Notes: generated by a model not told the origin, from the sequence alone. DNA of 64,000 nucleotides from Lepidostoma basale (GCA_022606425.2 JAHDVF020001574.1:1-64000); one strand, 5' to 3'. Shown: positions 43,441-55,037, numbered from the stretch's first letter. Program-made: numbers and translations.

Positions 43441-43611
43441 CATTATCAGAGTTTTAAGTTTATATAGTTAATATGCCTATTGTATTTTACCATCCACCCA
43501 TTAGCACACTTATATCATTAAAATAATAATTAGTACCAATTAAAAATATTTCTATTCATATGTGTGTTTTTCCCAAATCATTATTGTAATTTTGTGACTG
43601 TAAGGATGAGT

Positions 43612-43690
43612 CAAAGTATGTTGTTTACTTTGTTTATCTGAGGATGAGGGTCGCCTTCAAAACATGTTACAAAAATATTTCATAAATAAA
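43612..43690 (+). repeat. Hammerhead-like arm, degenerate
   Basis: TCTGAGGATGAGGGTCGCCT, then TCAAAACATGTTAC: first box present, GAAA box mutated to CAAA. Confidence 0.5.
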
Positions 43691-43734
43691 AAGGTTTTTA
43701 AAATTGTTACAAATCTATATCCAAATTATTTGGC

Positions 43735-43870
43735 GTTTGATAGCATGGTGAAACATGTCACTTAAGTAAAATATATTATAAATTCTAGAAATATATTATA
43801 AATTCTAGAAAGTACGAGTATAAATATGTTTTTTATTTTTGCCTGAACAATGATCTCCAAATAAAATATT
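43735..43870. repeat. TTCTAGAAG-family fragment
   Basis: GTGAAACATGTCACTTAAGT and two tandem copies of ATATATTATAAATTCTAGAA. Confidence 0.55.
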
Positions 43871-43923
43871 ATATTATTGAAAGCTAAGGCAACAACACTG
43901 TGAAATTCCATAGTATTACACTT

Positions 43924-44033
43924 AGGAAATTGAAAATAACTATGTTTGTAATCCACCAAATATTAAAAAACACGACATTTTTCGGAGGATATATACCTGT
44001 ATAATAAAAACTAAACAAAGAAAGACTAATAAA
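43924..44033 (-). repeat. Left arm of a large HH7 fold-back
   Basis: AGGAAATTGAAAATAAC at the outer edge and ATAATAAAAACTAAACAAAG near the inner edge are mirrored at 45206-45314. The hammerhead on this arm is broken (GAAAAATGTC). Confidence 0.75.
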
Positions 44034-44240
44034 AAAACCGCATTATAAATTCGATACAATAATTTAAATTTAATAATTAACCTGGGCTAATTGTTATAAG
44101 TACAAATATTTTTTTTTTATCTGTAAGAACTAATAAATAATATTAAACAATAATAATACATAATGATAATATAAAAATACAAAATTGTTATTTAGAAAAA
44201 ACGTACATTTGGAAAGACATAATTTATATAGAAATTAATT
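44034..44240. other. AT-rich interior of the fold-back
   Basis: No feature. Confidence 0.4.
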
Positions 44241-44298
44241 TCATGCACACACGTCAATTTATCCGTCTCCTCACACCGACATTCAATATTTACTCTTT
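44241..44298 (-). mobile_element. LINE-A fragment
   Basis: CATGCACACACGTCAATTTA and CGACATTCAATATTTACTCT equal the RACMTR and NVGHVR region of LINE-A (minus strand). Confidence 0.65.
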
Positions 44299-44314
44299 CA
44301 TATATAATAGATCG

Positions 44315-44908
44315 GGAATCATATATAATCGATTCAAGGAAATCGAAAGAAGAATCACAATTGGTAACAAAACATTCTTCTCTCTACTACCAGCGCTCAA
44401 ATCAAGAAACGTACACTGGAAAACCAAAATCACCCTGTATAAAACAATCATCCGAACAGTAGTGACCTATGGGTGTGAGGCGTGGACAATGACAGCGAAA
44501 TCTGCAGAGCGACTGGATACTTTTGAGAGAAGGGTGCTGCGCAGAATTCTGGGGCCTGTGAATGACGGTGAAGGCTGGAGAGTGCGGCATAATGACGAGC
44601 TGTACAATATTTACAAAGCTCCCAGTCTCTCCACACAGGTCAGACTGAATAGACTGAGATGGGCCGGTCACGTGCAGAGGATGCCGTCATCGCGAACCCC
44701 AAAAAGATTGCTGGAGTGGCACCCAGGTGGTAGAAGACCAATTGGACGACCAAGGCTGCGATGGGAGGATGAAGTTGGGAGAGATGGAACAAGATTGTTA
44801 AGAGTGTCAGATTGGAGGGTCGAAGCGGAGGACAGGAGGAGTTGGAGGCGAAGAATACTGGAGGCTAAGGCTCGATATGGGCTGTAGGGCCATCGAAGAA
44901 GAAGAAGA
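44315..44908 (+). mobile_element. LINE-B copy with 16-bp TSD
   Basis: Open from about 44320 to its stop at 44885: KEIERRITIGNKTFFSLLPA, VTYGCEAWTMTAKSAERLDT, FERRVLRRILGPVNDGEGWR, LRWAGHVQRMPSSRTPKRLL and GRPRLRWEDEVGRD, then a GAAGAAGAAGA tail. CATATATAATAGATCG occurs at 44299-44314 and 44909-44924. About 20 bp at the 5' junction (GGAATCATATATAATCGAT) is filler. The intact frame and duplication mark a young, 5'-truncated insertion. Confidence 0.95.
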
Positions 44909-44924
44909 CATATATAATAGATCG

Positions 44925-45099
44925 AAGTGTGCGCGGGAGATGTCTATTGGTGGCGATGAAGCTCGCAACCCATCACACCGCATCTCTCGCGGGGCGAAAA
45001 GAGAAGAATGGAGTGCCGCATCGATTAAAGAGTGGTAGTCCATTCTTCCTGCCTACCCTTTCGAGGAGACGGCGTGATGGTTAGTTAGTTAGTTAGTTA
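44925..45099 (+). mobile_element. SINE-3 copy (LINE-A-tailed)
   Basis: AAGTGTGCGCGGGAGATG to the LINE-A-like end (CCATTCTTCCTGCCTACCC, GAGACGGCGTGATGG) and five TTAG units. The outer stem still pairs (CGCGGGAGATG with CATCTCTCGCG). Confidence 0.82.
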
Positions 45100-45205
45100 A
45101 TTTGCATATGATTGGGAATGGGAGCTTAGGAGACTAAAAGTAGACAAAGTATTTAAGGAGAAAGGAGTAAAAGGAGGAATCTGATCATTAATTATGTTTT
45201 TTATA

Positions 45206-45314
45206 TTAGCCTTTCTTTGTTTAGTTTTTATTATACACCTGAAGATATCCTCCGAAACATGTCGTGTTTTTTTAAAAAATATTTTGTGGATTACAAAGTT
45301 ATTTTCAATTTCCT
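45206..45314 (+). repeat. Right arm of the HH7 fold-back, with hammerhead motif
   Basis: 45234-45268: stem I ACAC/GTGT, CTGAAGA, a shortened stem II (ATATCCTCC) and GAAACATGTC. Stem II has lost its 5' strand, so the ribozyme is probably inactive. Confidence 0.72.
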
Positions 45315-45834
45315 AAAAATATTATATATTTCCAAATGTAACAGTTATATTAAAATTTGTTCAATTTTGTTATAATGGTTGACAATTTTTGCCAAATACC
45401 TACAAAAAAAACTAAGATTAAACTTTCTACCAACGATAATTATAACACGCCGTAAAAAAAATCAGAATATGTTTTATAATAATTTCAGCTATTCAAATAA
45501 TTTAATTATTTATACTTAAAAAAAATTATTAATGATTTTCTTTTGTTGTGAGTGAGTTTTCAGTTATCTAATATAAAGACTTCGTGCTAATTTACACTTC
45601 GGTGCATTTCCCGAGTTCAAGGTCTCTGTAAGTGGCGCAGTTAATGCTACTGGCACTAAAATCGATTATTTCGTCTCTAAATACGCTTCACAAGAGCTTC
45701 ACTATAATTATTTTCTTATCTCTATGTATCTCTTCTGGTTATTCTTAGAATTTTAATTTCATCGCGTATAAAGCTTATCTATTTCTTCATTGTTTCTTGA
45801 AGAATGATGAAATTCTGTATTAAATTATTGAATT
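45315..45834. other. AT-rich, no gene
   Basis: Nothing recognisable. Confidence 0.4.
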
Positions 45835-45995
45835 GACTAAAAACGTATGCTTTCTAGAAATTTTATTACATTTTATGGGATTGACTTGATTCGTCATGCT
45901 AAAGTAATTGACAATATCTTAAGCAAGGCGAAACCTGCCATTGCTGTACAATATACTAGTAATAAAACATCTAGAAAACTGAAGTTTTCACTTAA
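45835..45995. repeat. TTCTAGAAG-family fold-back
   Basis: TTTCTAGAAATTTTATTACA at the left, TAATAAAACATCTAGAAAAC at the right, with GGCGAAACCTGCC between them. Confidence 0.7.
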
Positions 45996-46534
45996 TCCGT
46001 AAATTATTCCTAATGATAATAGGAATAAATATGAGCTGACAGCTCGAAACGGTATATGAACATTGATGTTCAAATTTTCGGCGAGTTTCTCCTTTGCTCT
46101 CTAAAGAGGAAGGTTGGCATTGAGGAAAGACAGGTCCATATCATTTAATGAGTAATGTTAGCGTCTTTGCCCGATGACAGCCCACCGTTATCACACTCCT
46201 TTGGTACATCATAAAACTGCGACTCCAGCTCTATTATTCCCTGCACTACTCCAACTTCATCTCTTTCATTTCTAGACCACGACTTAAATTATTACCATTT
46301 TCCTTATTAATAATGACCTTTTACCACCAAGTTATCTACCATCATTCAGTCCTTTACCCCTCCCGCAATCAATGCGGATAAAAAAAAATCCTCCCCGATA
46401 GCCCACTACATACTCCACCAAACAAAATGGTCTCACGCAGGATGCTATCTCCTACCACAACTCCATCCAGGCACTGCTCCTCTTATCTTCCCCTCGGGAA
46501 CAGATTTTTTATAAATAGAATCCCAACCGTAACT
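45996..46534. other. Possible interior of the TTGGAC repeat
   Basis: 46080-46530 is GC-richer and directly continues the minus-strand repeat at 46535-46752; it may be more of the same element, but no second copy covers it here. Confidence 0.4.
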
Positions 46535-46752
46535 GGTCTTCCATTCCTTGACAATAATGTAAGACTTTATCATAAACCCTAAATCCCCCCTCACTCTCTT
46601 TCGAAGGGACACTTCGGGCCATACATTTAGCCCCATCATAAAACAACTATCAAATCACATCCCAACAATGTTTCCTACAGACGTAATAGGAATAGCCATT
46701 AGAGCTGAACCTCTGTAAACCAAAATATCCAAGTCCAAGTCCAAGTCCAAGT
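46535..46752 (-). repeat. TTGGAC-tailed repeat, long copy
   Basis: Minus strand: four ACTTGG-type hexamers (46731-46752), then TTACAGAGGTTCAGCTCTAA, ATTGTTGGGATGTGATTTGA, TGATGGGGCTAAATGTATGG and TTATTGTCAAGGAATGGAAG, the same order as 63515-63723. Not assigned to a known family. Confidence 0.72.
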
Positions 46753-47424
46753 AAAATAGTATCAAAACCGTTTTTGTTCGTAAAGTCATTAAATATATTA
46801 TTTTCTAATTACAATCTTTTGACTTTTATTATTTTCTTATTATGTTTACTTGTACCATCTATGGTAAACCAAATTACATTATTTAATTTTAATATAATTC
46901 ATTCTTATAATAAACTGGACACACATGCGCATGCTCTTTAAGTAAACACATTTTCAGGACTGTAACTGTGCTCTTCTCTGGCAGATATGGTTCGGAATTG
47001 ACGTACACACCTATCTGTTCCCGCATAATAACACCGTCTTGCTTAATGAGCCCTTTTTCCTACACCAACTGTAATTAATGTCACCGTTCAACATAATAAT
47101 AGACAAATCTTTTCATTTTTACTGTTAAATATTATGGCATTATAAATAAGGAAAACCTTGAAGTATATCTTCTTAATTTTTTTGGTGTGTTCGATGTTTG
47201 GTCGGTGTAAGTTATTCGGTTAATTTCCGGTGTGGCTAAAACTTTCTCAAAGCACTTTACTTTTAACGTCTTGAGTAAATATTAACGGAAAATCGTGTGC
47301 ATCTTTATTAAACACGCAAATACTCGTATACATGACAGCGTTAATATAACAATTCTTGTTGTCACATAGGGTGTCCTTACTTTTCTGTTATGGAATTAAT
47401 GTCTGTGATTCTACCTACTCTAAT
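46753..47424. other. No gene seen
   Basis: AT-rich. Confidence 0.4.
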
Positions 47425-47550
47425 TTACTAACCATCACGCCGTTTTTCCGGAGGGGTAGACACAAAGGATGGACCGCCAAACTCCTGACATACCTCCAGA
47501 GATACCTTTATATTCATACATCGTAACACACACGTCAAATTTTCTATAGT
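47425..47550 (-). mobile_element. LINE-A terminal fragment
   Basis: ACTAACCATCACGCCGTTTT and TCCGGAGGGGTAGACACAAA match the LINE-A end (minus strand), with deletions inside. Confidence 0.7.
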
Positions 47551-48282
47551 GTATCTTTTAGTTTTTAAGTTTTTAGTGATAATTATGATATTATGAAAAT
47601 TTATTGTTTAGTCCGGGTCCACATTACTTTTCCGTATATGTGTGTATATGCAGGTACCCGCAGTGTATTTGTTAGAAAACATTAAAACAAAAATCAGTCA
47701 CTAGGGTCATAAATTTATTTTTATACTTTAAGTTCGTTAAAATAATAACATAAATTTTATTTATAAATGTTTTTGTACTGATAAATATTTATTGAAATTT
47801 ATCACCAATTCATTTGATGATTGGCCTTATAAGGACATTCGAAATTCTTAATCGGTTGAGTAAAAAAAGTTTATTTTGGATTTTTTATAAACTTTAGGCA
47901 TTCACACTGTGGAATTACATAATGATTTTTTATGAACTAAAACACATTTTTTCCAGTTTTAAGTTTATTTTTCTCTAGATCTTTTGATGGTATATATCTC
48001 CTTTTCCTTTCATCATCGGGAGAACGAAAAAAGTTTATATTATTTTCCCGATAATGAAGCAAATGCGTAAAATCGTCCCCCCTCTGCATTAAATACTCAA
48101 TACTAATTGTTAAATATTATGTAAACGATTTTTTTTCGATAATACCTATACTTCAGTGATCGACTTACCCAAATTGATTTAAATTCCATTAACAAATAGT
48201 AAAAAATTCACAATGGCGACATAAATGAAATGATTTTTTTATTATGAAAATAATACATGACATGCTTGTGAAGTTATTGTAT
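47551..48282. other. No gene seen
   Basis: Contains one copy of the ACACTGTGGAATTACAT word (47903-47919) discussed in the findings. Confidence 0.4.
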
Positions 48283-48445
48283 TTAAATAAATATGATTAC
48301 ACTTGGTATTACAACACTTTATTTCATTTGCCACAGACATGTTTCGGTTATAATATAACCGAAATTATGACCGAAACACAGCTAGCTTAAGTGAAATAAA
48401 GTGTTGTAATACCAAGTGTAATTATATTTATTCAAATATGAATCC
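48283..48445. repeat. Fold-back, 163 bp
   Basis: ACTTGGTATTACAACACTTT is mirrored at 48399-48418. The minus strand reads stem II GGTTAT/ATAACC and then GAAACATGTCTGTGG, but no CUGANGA box. Related to 5618 and 58445. Confidence 0.72.
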
Positions 48446-48529
48446 ACAACACAGAGTGAAGGCGAATATAGAAGAAATTATAAGCAGTATTTTAGCTTTA
48501 AGGTAAATGCTTAAAAATGTTATCTTTAT

Positions 48530-48655
48530 ACCAACAATAAACCATCAAGCCGTTTCCCCAGATAGGTAGAGAGACAGATTAGACTGCTACATTTCACATT
48601 CAAACAGCGAGTCTTAAACTACGATTCTTCCGACTTCTGACATATTTAAAACGCC
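48530..48655 (-). mobile_element. LINE-A terminal fragment
   Basis: AACCATCAAGCCGTTTCCCC, then AACAGCGAGTCTTAAACTAC and GATTCTTCCGACTTCTGACA, which equal the end of the TTG-tail subfamily (minus strand). Confidence 0.65.
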
Positions 48656-49133
48656 TCTTTGTCCCAGTATACAGTACATTGTATATCTACAAAATGATTG
48701 TTTTCTATTTTATAAATTAAGAATATTTGTTAAACCCTAACACATTGAGATTTAGGTGACGTTTTCATGTTTCTGTGATTTCACCTACCACCATCACAAT
48801 AATCGCTGGTGCCTACTAAATATTCACGAGCTTTGGAAAAGTAATTAAGCGTATTTAATAGGGGATAATTACAAAACCGTCCAAGTTGATTCCGACTTTA
48901 CGTTATTTCCGAGAAAAACCAATTTTAAGTTTTGAATTGCTGAATAGCAATCTGTAATAAATTACTCTATTATGGACGTGGAATCTTTGTTCACCAGGTA
49001 AATCTAAAATTAGCAATCAGAGAATTACCCATTCAAAATTATTCTTTCTTAACCGTTTTTGACAGATAAGTATATTATAAGTAAACTGATGGACTAGAAA
49101 ATGTATACATTTTTATATGTGTACATGTACATG
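48656..49133. other. No gene seen
   Basis: AT-rich. Confidence 0.4.
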
Positions 49134-49668
49134 GCAACAAAACATTCTTCTCTCTACTACCAGTGCTCAAATCAAGAAATGTACGCAGGAAAACCAAAAT
49201 CATCCGGTATAAAACAATCATCCGAACAGTAGTGACCTATGGGTGTGAGGCGTGGACAATGGCAGCGAAATCCGCAGAGCGACTGGATACTTTTGAGAGA
49301 AGGGTGCTGCGCAGAATTCTGGGACCTATGAATGACGGTGAAGGCTGGAGAGTGCGGCATAATGACTAGCTGTACCATATTTACAAAGCTCCCAGTCTCT
49401 CCACACAGGTCAGACTGAATAGACTGAAATGGGCCGGTTAAGTGCAGAGGATGCCTTCATCGCAAACCCCAAAAAGATTGCTGGAGTGGCACCCAGGTGG
49501 TAGAAGACCAAGGCTGCGATGGGAAGATGAAGTTGGGAGAGATGGGGCGAAGTTGTTACGAGTGTCAGATTGGAGGGTCGAAGCGGAGGACAGGAGGAGT
49601 TGGAGGCGAAGAATACTGGGGGCTAAGGCTCGATATGGGCTGCAGACTCATTGAAGAAGAAGAAGAAG
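49134..49668 (+). mobile_element. LINE-B copy, 5' truncated
   Basis: Colinear with 44315-44908 from GNKTFFSLLP onwards. A stop replaces the codon after VRHND, another follows RLKWAG, and four codons (IGRP region) are missing at GGRRPRLRWEDEVG. GAAGAAGAAGAAG tail. Confidence 0.9.
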
Positions 49669-49689
49669 TACATTTTTGTATCCAAATGT

Positions 49690-50235
49690 TTTATACTATT
49701 GCATTTTTGTCGAATCGTTGAAGTAATAATCAAATTCACGTAGACTTGTGTCAATTGCCAGTGTCCGTAACATGTAATCAAGAAATTAGTTCCATTAGCG
49801 CATGTATGTAGCACGTTCACGAACATAACATTAGGAGCGACGAATTTACTCAACCCAGCCAAGTAAATTAAATCGTCAACACAATAAAGAATGCGATAAG
49901 GTCCAAAAGTGTCTGGGCGATGGTTTAACCTCGTCAGGCCCGATGTTAATTTCAACGGATAGATCGTCGGTATTCTGCGAAAAATCACAAAGTCAAAATT
50001 TTGCTCTTTTGACTTGATGATGAGGTTAAACTGTTGAAAAAATACTCTACAATCTGCAAAAAGTCCTATATACACTGCAAGTCGAGTTATTTTCTGTAAT
50101 AAGTCAATATAACATAAATCCGTTCAGGGAAAAAGCACCAAGGGACTTAATGTAAATTCCCTGGATAAATTTTTGATGATAAATTAGCAATAACAATATT
50201 TCGGATGTATTCAGCGGAGCTTATGGAGCAGTACT
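49690..50235. other. No gene seen
   Basis: 49740-50075 is open on the minus strand for 150 codons but contains no domain I recognise; the composition is like its neighbours. Confidence 0.35.
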
Positions 50236-50239
50236 GACT

Positions 50240-50636
50240 TGAAAAAAGGTGAGATTGTTGGTCGGCGACATGATAGCCTGGAGATGTCTAGTAAAGAATG
50301 TCTATATGGTTCACTGTCGAATGAAAATATAAGAAGTGAATGCGGTGCGAATGATGGTGTTATGAACAAAATAATGAAAGGATCATTAAGATGGTTTGGA
50401 CATATGGAAAGAATGAATGAAGAAAGAATGGTAAAAAAAAGTATATGTTAACGAAGTAGATGGAACCAGAAATAGAGGAAGACCGAGAAAAACGTGACAC
50501 GATCAAATAAATCAAATATTGAATGTCGGCCATGTGAGGAGTCAGGGAAATCGAGAGAAATATGTCAGGAATAAAAAGTGTGATAGTCCATTCTTTCTGC
50601 CTACCCCTTCGGAGAGACGGCGTGACGGTTAGTTAG
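50240..50636 (+). mobile_element. LINE-A copy
   Basis: Reads LSNENIRSECGANDGVMNKI, MKGSLRWFGHMERMNEERMV, then frameshifts at an extra A after MVKK, continues in other frames and ends GAGACGGCGTGACGG plus TTAG units. The GEAREVCQD part has a deletion. Confidence 0.85.
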
Positions 50637-50639
50637 ATA

Positions 50640-51514
50640 GTTGGATTTCATAGCAAATGCAGTGTGCATTGTTACTATTTATTTTTATTTTTATGAATTA
50701 ATACATATTTTTCACTTGAGCCGGAAACTTTTGAATCTTACTAGATATTTTGTCTACGTCTTTTTTGACAGATGACCGTTCTTGAATTTAACAATAGTAA
50801 AATTGTTGATGATATCTTGATGTTTCAAAAAATGTTTTATGGACAGATGGCGTTTTTACGATCTGTTTTTTATGAATGATTGGATTCATTTTACTAGGAA
50901 CACGATATGACATGACATGTTGATATTCAAGTCATGGACGCGCTTTGGACAGGTTAACTGCTTTATAAATTACAGTTTATTTAATCAATCCGTCATATGA
51001 ATATGTATAAGTGAAAAAGTGCACGAATTCTAAGCCAATGGTACAAAAAATCTGAAAGTGTATCAAAACAGTAAAAAAAAATGAAGTCAATGATCTTTTG
51101 GGATATTTGTGAAGGCCACTTCAAATATTTTAAGTAAATACTCGTACATAGTATGTAGGCACATTCATTGCGGTGTTACAGACTTATTATATATTTTGAT
51201 CTAACATTAAATGTAAACACTTGGCGTGGGTCTTACGCACTATGTGAGACGTTTTAAATTTATCTATTTTATTACGTATGTACCTACAAATTTTTGTTAG
51301 TAGAAAACTACTTACAAACTAACTAATAATCACGAATTTTTATCAAAAGTGGAAAAAACAGTCTTTTAATTCATAAAAATTCGTCATTATGGAATTCCAC
51401 AGTGTTAACGCCTTAAGCTTATCTAAAATTAACTAATAATTATATATATTTTTTCGATTTAAAAAAATATGTATACAATAGGTTGTTTGAACCTATACAA
51501 TTTGTTTTAGCTAT
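50640..51514. other. AT-rich, no gene
   Basis: Contains the AATTCCACAGTGTTAACG word at 51392-51409. Confidence 0.4.
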
Positions 51515-51668
51515 TATATTGATTCTCTTGACATTTGATAGTCAGCAAATCTATTGCCATGTGAATTCTACATCAGACTAAAAACAGTGTGATCGCCGGG
51601 AATAGAACCCATGACCTTCGTTATGGCAGTCATAGCTCTTGCACCTCTGCCACGAAGCTCGTCGTGTT
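51515..51668 (-). mobile_element. SINE-1 copy, decayed
   Basis: Minus strand: TGGCAGAGGTGC (A-box-like), CATAACGAAGGTCATGGG, B-box-like GGTTCTATTCC, and the body words CACATGGCAATAGATT. Full of point changes. Confidence 0.75.
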
Positions 51669-51694
51669 TCTTGAACAATTTCTATAAAACTTCA

Positions 51695-52190
51695 TTTAAA
51701 TAATGAATACGAATGAAAACATGTGTTTTTGGGAAATTTATGGGAAGTATGACCAAACATGTCATTCTTCTTCTTCTGATTGTAGATCTTGCGATCTGTT
51801 TATGCAGGATATCAACTTTCTACTTGTGATGAAGATGACCAGCCTTCTCTCCATTTCTTTGGTGTTCGTCCGGGTGGTCGACGGCCCTCTGGAGTCTCGT
51901 GCATCGCGATATTAAGAATTCTTGTTGGATCCATTCTCTCGATGTGGTCCCTCCAGAATCGTCTTCTCTGTCTACTCCATCTCACTATGTCTTCAATTTT
52001 GCAGGATTTGCGAATTTCTTCATTGGGTATCCTATCTCTAAGGGTTCTCCCCACAATAGGTCGCAATGTTCTCATTTCTGCTACTCTTAAGAGATGTTTG
52101 GTTCTGACAGTGTCTGACAGGTTCTTTACATGTCATTCCACAAAACAATAATATTAAACTTCTAGAAAATAAACGTTTTTATTCGTATAT
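51695..52190. repeat. TTCTAGAAG-family fold-back split by LINE-C
   Basis: The left arm AATACGAATGAAAACATG (51704-51721) to ACATGTCATTC (51757) and the right arm ACTTCTAGAAAATAAACG to ATTCGTATA (52150-52180) are mirror images. The LINE lies between duplicated ACATGTCATTC. Confidence 0.8.
51768..52127 (-). mobile_element. LINE-C copy with 11-bp TSD
   Basis: Minus strand: LLRVAEMRTLRPIVGRTLRD, IPNEEIRKSCKIEDIVRWSR, QRRRFWRDHIERMDPTRILN and GRTPKKWREGWSSSSQ, open to its stop, then AGAAGAAGAA. ACATGTCATTC at 51757-51767 and 52128-52138 is exact. Confidence 0.93.
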
Positions 52191-52205
52191 TATAACTAAT
52201 AATCA

Positions 52206-52309
52206 TAAACTCATCAAAACACCTCCAACAATGTTCCCACCAGGCATAAGAGACATAGCCACAAGAGCTGAATCTCCGTATTCGATGAGATCTAAGTTCA
52301 AGTCCAGGT
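52206..52309 (-). repeat. TTGGAC-tailed repeat fragment
   Basis: ACCTCCAACAATGTTCCCAC, ATAGCCACAAGAGCTGAATC and TTCAAGTCCAGG match the minus strand of the family. Confidence 0.65.
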
Positions 52310-53339
52310 AAAAAAAAATGGTAAAAAATACAACGAGCCAAACTCGCTAAAAATATTTTTTATTGGATGTTCATATTATTGTATATTTACCGCTTCTGGT
52401 ATTATACATATGAATATATTGTAGGTATAACATACATATGCTGGTATACCGCGGTATAATGACCTCCTATCTATTGATCGATGTTCTATTTAATGTATAT
52501 TTCAACTCTCGTTTATGCAAAAACAAATAGAAACTTTTACAATGAATTGTGACCACAAGGGAATTTCTGTGGGTCATTCTAGGCTCTATCCTTCTCCAGT
52601 TCCACGAAGTAAGATGCATTTGAAGCTCTTATTTATAGTGGGAAAAAACATGTTGCTGTAAACACATTCCTGATTGATCAATTATACACATGTTTAAGAT
52701 ATATACATGTTTAATATACACATGTTTAAGATCTTAGATATAATTCACGATTCCTTAAACCAGGAAAACATTTAAGACAACTTATGTATAATAAATGTTT
52801 ATATTGTATTCACAGTTATATTGTATAATATTTTATAGGAACATAATAATATAATGTATACAATAGTTATTACAGACAAATACTTACATACATGCATATT
52901 ATACAACATGTATGCGGAAAAGATTTTCAAATAAAATATGCGAATTTGCACATTACTCTATTTTTGTTTTTTTTCATCAGGGTTACCAAACATAACTATT
53001 GATTTTGTTTAGTTTGTTTTATTGCTCTGATGAAGCACAATAAAGAAAGGTAATTTATAATAAAAAGCACATTAAAGCAGTGTAAAACAAAATATGTATA
53101 CTAGTTTTTAAAAAAAAATTGCTTTAAATATATTTCACCTCAAATTAAGTGTTTCATACGAAAGAATAATAAAATTTAATTACCTATATCACCCTAGACC
53201 ACCACTTGATTCTTTTTGTTCCTCTCCTACAATATTGGACGAATCATTGCGATTTTTACTTTGAATACAACAGCTCTAAACCTGGATATTATACTACAAT
53301 TGAACCATTTTTGAAGAGTTTTTGGCCAAGGCACTTCAA
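52310..53339. other. AT-rich, no gene
   Basis: Nothing recognisable in about 1 kb; a short direct repeat of ATACACATGTTTAAGAT at about 52685-52740. Confidence 0.45.
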
Positions 53340-53740
53340 TTGCAGCACTTTCTCGTCTTCTTCCAGTGCTTTATTTAGGACTGTGTCCTGGTATTTCTCG
53401 GAGACTGTTTTTGGGATATATAATAGATGTCCAGCTGTCTCGCCATCTTTTGGGTGGTCTTCCTGGGGGCCGATTGCTATTGGTACTTTATTTGCCACTT
53501 TTTCAGGACATGCTCTCTCCACATGGTCTCTTCAGTAACATCTTCTCGTTTTATCCCACCGCAAAACATCTTGGACATCGCAGATCTTCCTTATTACATA
53601 TTTTTTACTCTGTCTCGGAGTGTCATTCCGAAAATGGATCGAAGAGTCTTCATTTCTGTGATTCTTAGGAGACTTTTTGTTCTGATGGTGTCAACTGGTT
53701 TCAATTCCATTTGTCTTTCTCGTTTCTCATAAAGTGACCA
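53340..53740 (-). mobile_element. LINE-C copy, several frames
   Basis: Minus strand: DTIRTKSLLRITEMKTLRSI, FGMTLRDRVKN, CPEKVANKVPIAIG, and a DTVLNKALEEDEK end with GAAGAAGACGAG. Closest to 11400-11815. Confidence 0.8.
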
Positions 53741-53774
53741 AAGTATTCAAGTTTTCTGCACTTTATGCTCCATC

Positions 53775-54005
53775 TTCTTCTTCTTCAAGTGCCCTGTTGT
53801 ATCTTCCACACGTTGGTGATTACCTCGGTGAACCTGTCCCTGTCCTGCGCCGCTCGGAACAGCTCATCCACACTTCGGATGCCGGTCCACTCCCATATGT
53901 TTCGCAGCCAGGACATCTGTCTCCCACCGGGCCCTCAGCATCCCTCCATTCCAATATCAGTTGGAGAAGGTGGTACTTTTCCAACTGTATATAATAAATT
54001 GGATA
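53775..54005 (-). mobile_element. RTE/BovB-like LINE-G terminal fragment
   Basis: In one minus-strand frame: GGRQMSWLRNIWEWTGIRSV, DELFRAAQDRDRFTEVITNV. Homologous to 39672-40050. GAAGAAGAAGATGGAG tail at 53771-53786. Confidence 0.82.
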
Positions 54006-54390
54006 ATAAAGTCTAAATTCCAAAGGTATTCAGATTTTTGTTAATACCTTTTGAAGGTGTAAACTTTCACAGGTTTAAAAAAAGCGTTTTGATTCATGAA
54101 AGTATAATTACGAGTACGTTTTTCTTGGGAGAAAATCTAATAAGCTTCTTTCTTAACCCAAATAATTATATAGGTATCTGAAATTTTGCACTATAAACTT
54201 ATTTTTTTATTAATTATACGAAAACTGTTGACTATACATAGTCAATCTATTTTCCCCATTGTAGAAAATGTGTATTATTATTCTGACATATTACTGTGAA
54301 ATCGTAGTTGACATTTTTTTAAACAATAATTTTTACTTTGTATTATAACACAACACTTTATTTAAAATAGAAATAAAATTAAACATTAAA

Positions 54391-54430
54391 CAAACATATT
54401 TCGGGTACACAGAAGCCCTTCATCAGTGTA
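54391..54430 (-). ncRNA. Hammerhead candidate (HH4), left arm
   Basis: Stem I ACA/TGT, CTGATGA, an extra A, stem II GGG/CCC, then GAAATATGTT: one change (C to T) in stem III breaks the ACATGT palindrome. Confidence 0.6.
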
Positions 54431-54523
54431 GTTGAATATTTAAACATATTTTCATGAATGTTTTAAACATCTGTCAAAACACATTCATGTCAATTTTGTT
54501 TAAATGTTTATTTTGATTACGCT

Positions 54524-55030
54524 ATAATATTTCTGTAAGGATGTCTCAGTCTTAAACAAGTTTGTCTGAAAAGAAAAGTCTACGACATGTGTATACTGCC
54601 CATGATGACATACGGACTAGAGACGACAACTCTTACAGCAAAAAGTGTCCACAGGCTCAAGTGTACACAGAGGTCCATGGAAAGACAGATACTTGGTGTG
54701 AGCTTGCGTGACCGCATAAGCAATGAAGAAATCAGACGCCGCACCAGGGTTGCTGACGTCATGGATCGAGTGGCAAAATTGAAATGGCAATGGGCTGGAC
54801 ACTTGGCTAGACAGGGTGGCAACAGATGGGCACCCAGGATACTCAGTTGGCGACCATGGGCAAATAGGCGAAGTGTCGGAAGGCCACCGATGAGATGGAC
54901 CGATGATATTGTGAAAAGGGTTGGAAAATCTTGGATACAAAGGGGGCAGGATAGAGACGAGTGGAGGAAATTGGAAGAGGCCTGTATCCAGCAGTGGAGA
55001 GAAGAAGGCTAGCAAAGAAGAAGAAGAAGA
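54524..55030 (+). mobile_element. LINE-D copy with 12-bp TSD
   Basis: 141 open codons: MMTYGLETTTLTAKSVHRLK, RSMERQILGVSLRDRISNEE, VAKLKWQWAGHLARQGGNRW, RRSVGRPPMRWTDDIVKRVG and EEACIQQWREEG to a stop, then an AAGAAGAAGAAG tail. TTTGATTACGCT (54512-54523) and TTTGACTACGCT (55031-55042) form a target duplication with one mismatch. The intact frame suggests youth. Confidence 0.93.
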
Positions 55031-55037
55031 TTTGACT

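Noticed and set aside
49623..50075. A 150-codon minus-strand protein gene
   Set aside because: Begins inside the antisense of LINE-B and has no recognisable motif; probably a chance open frame.
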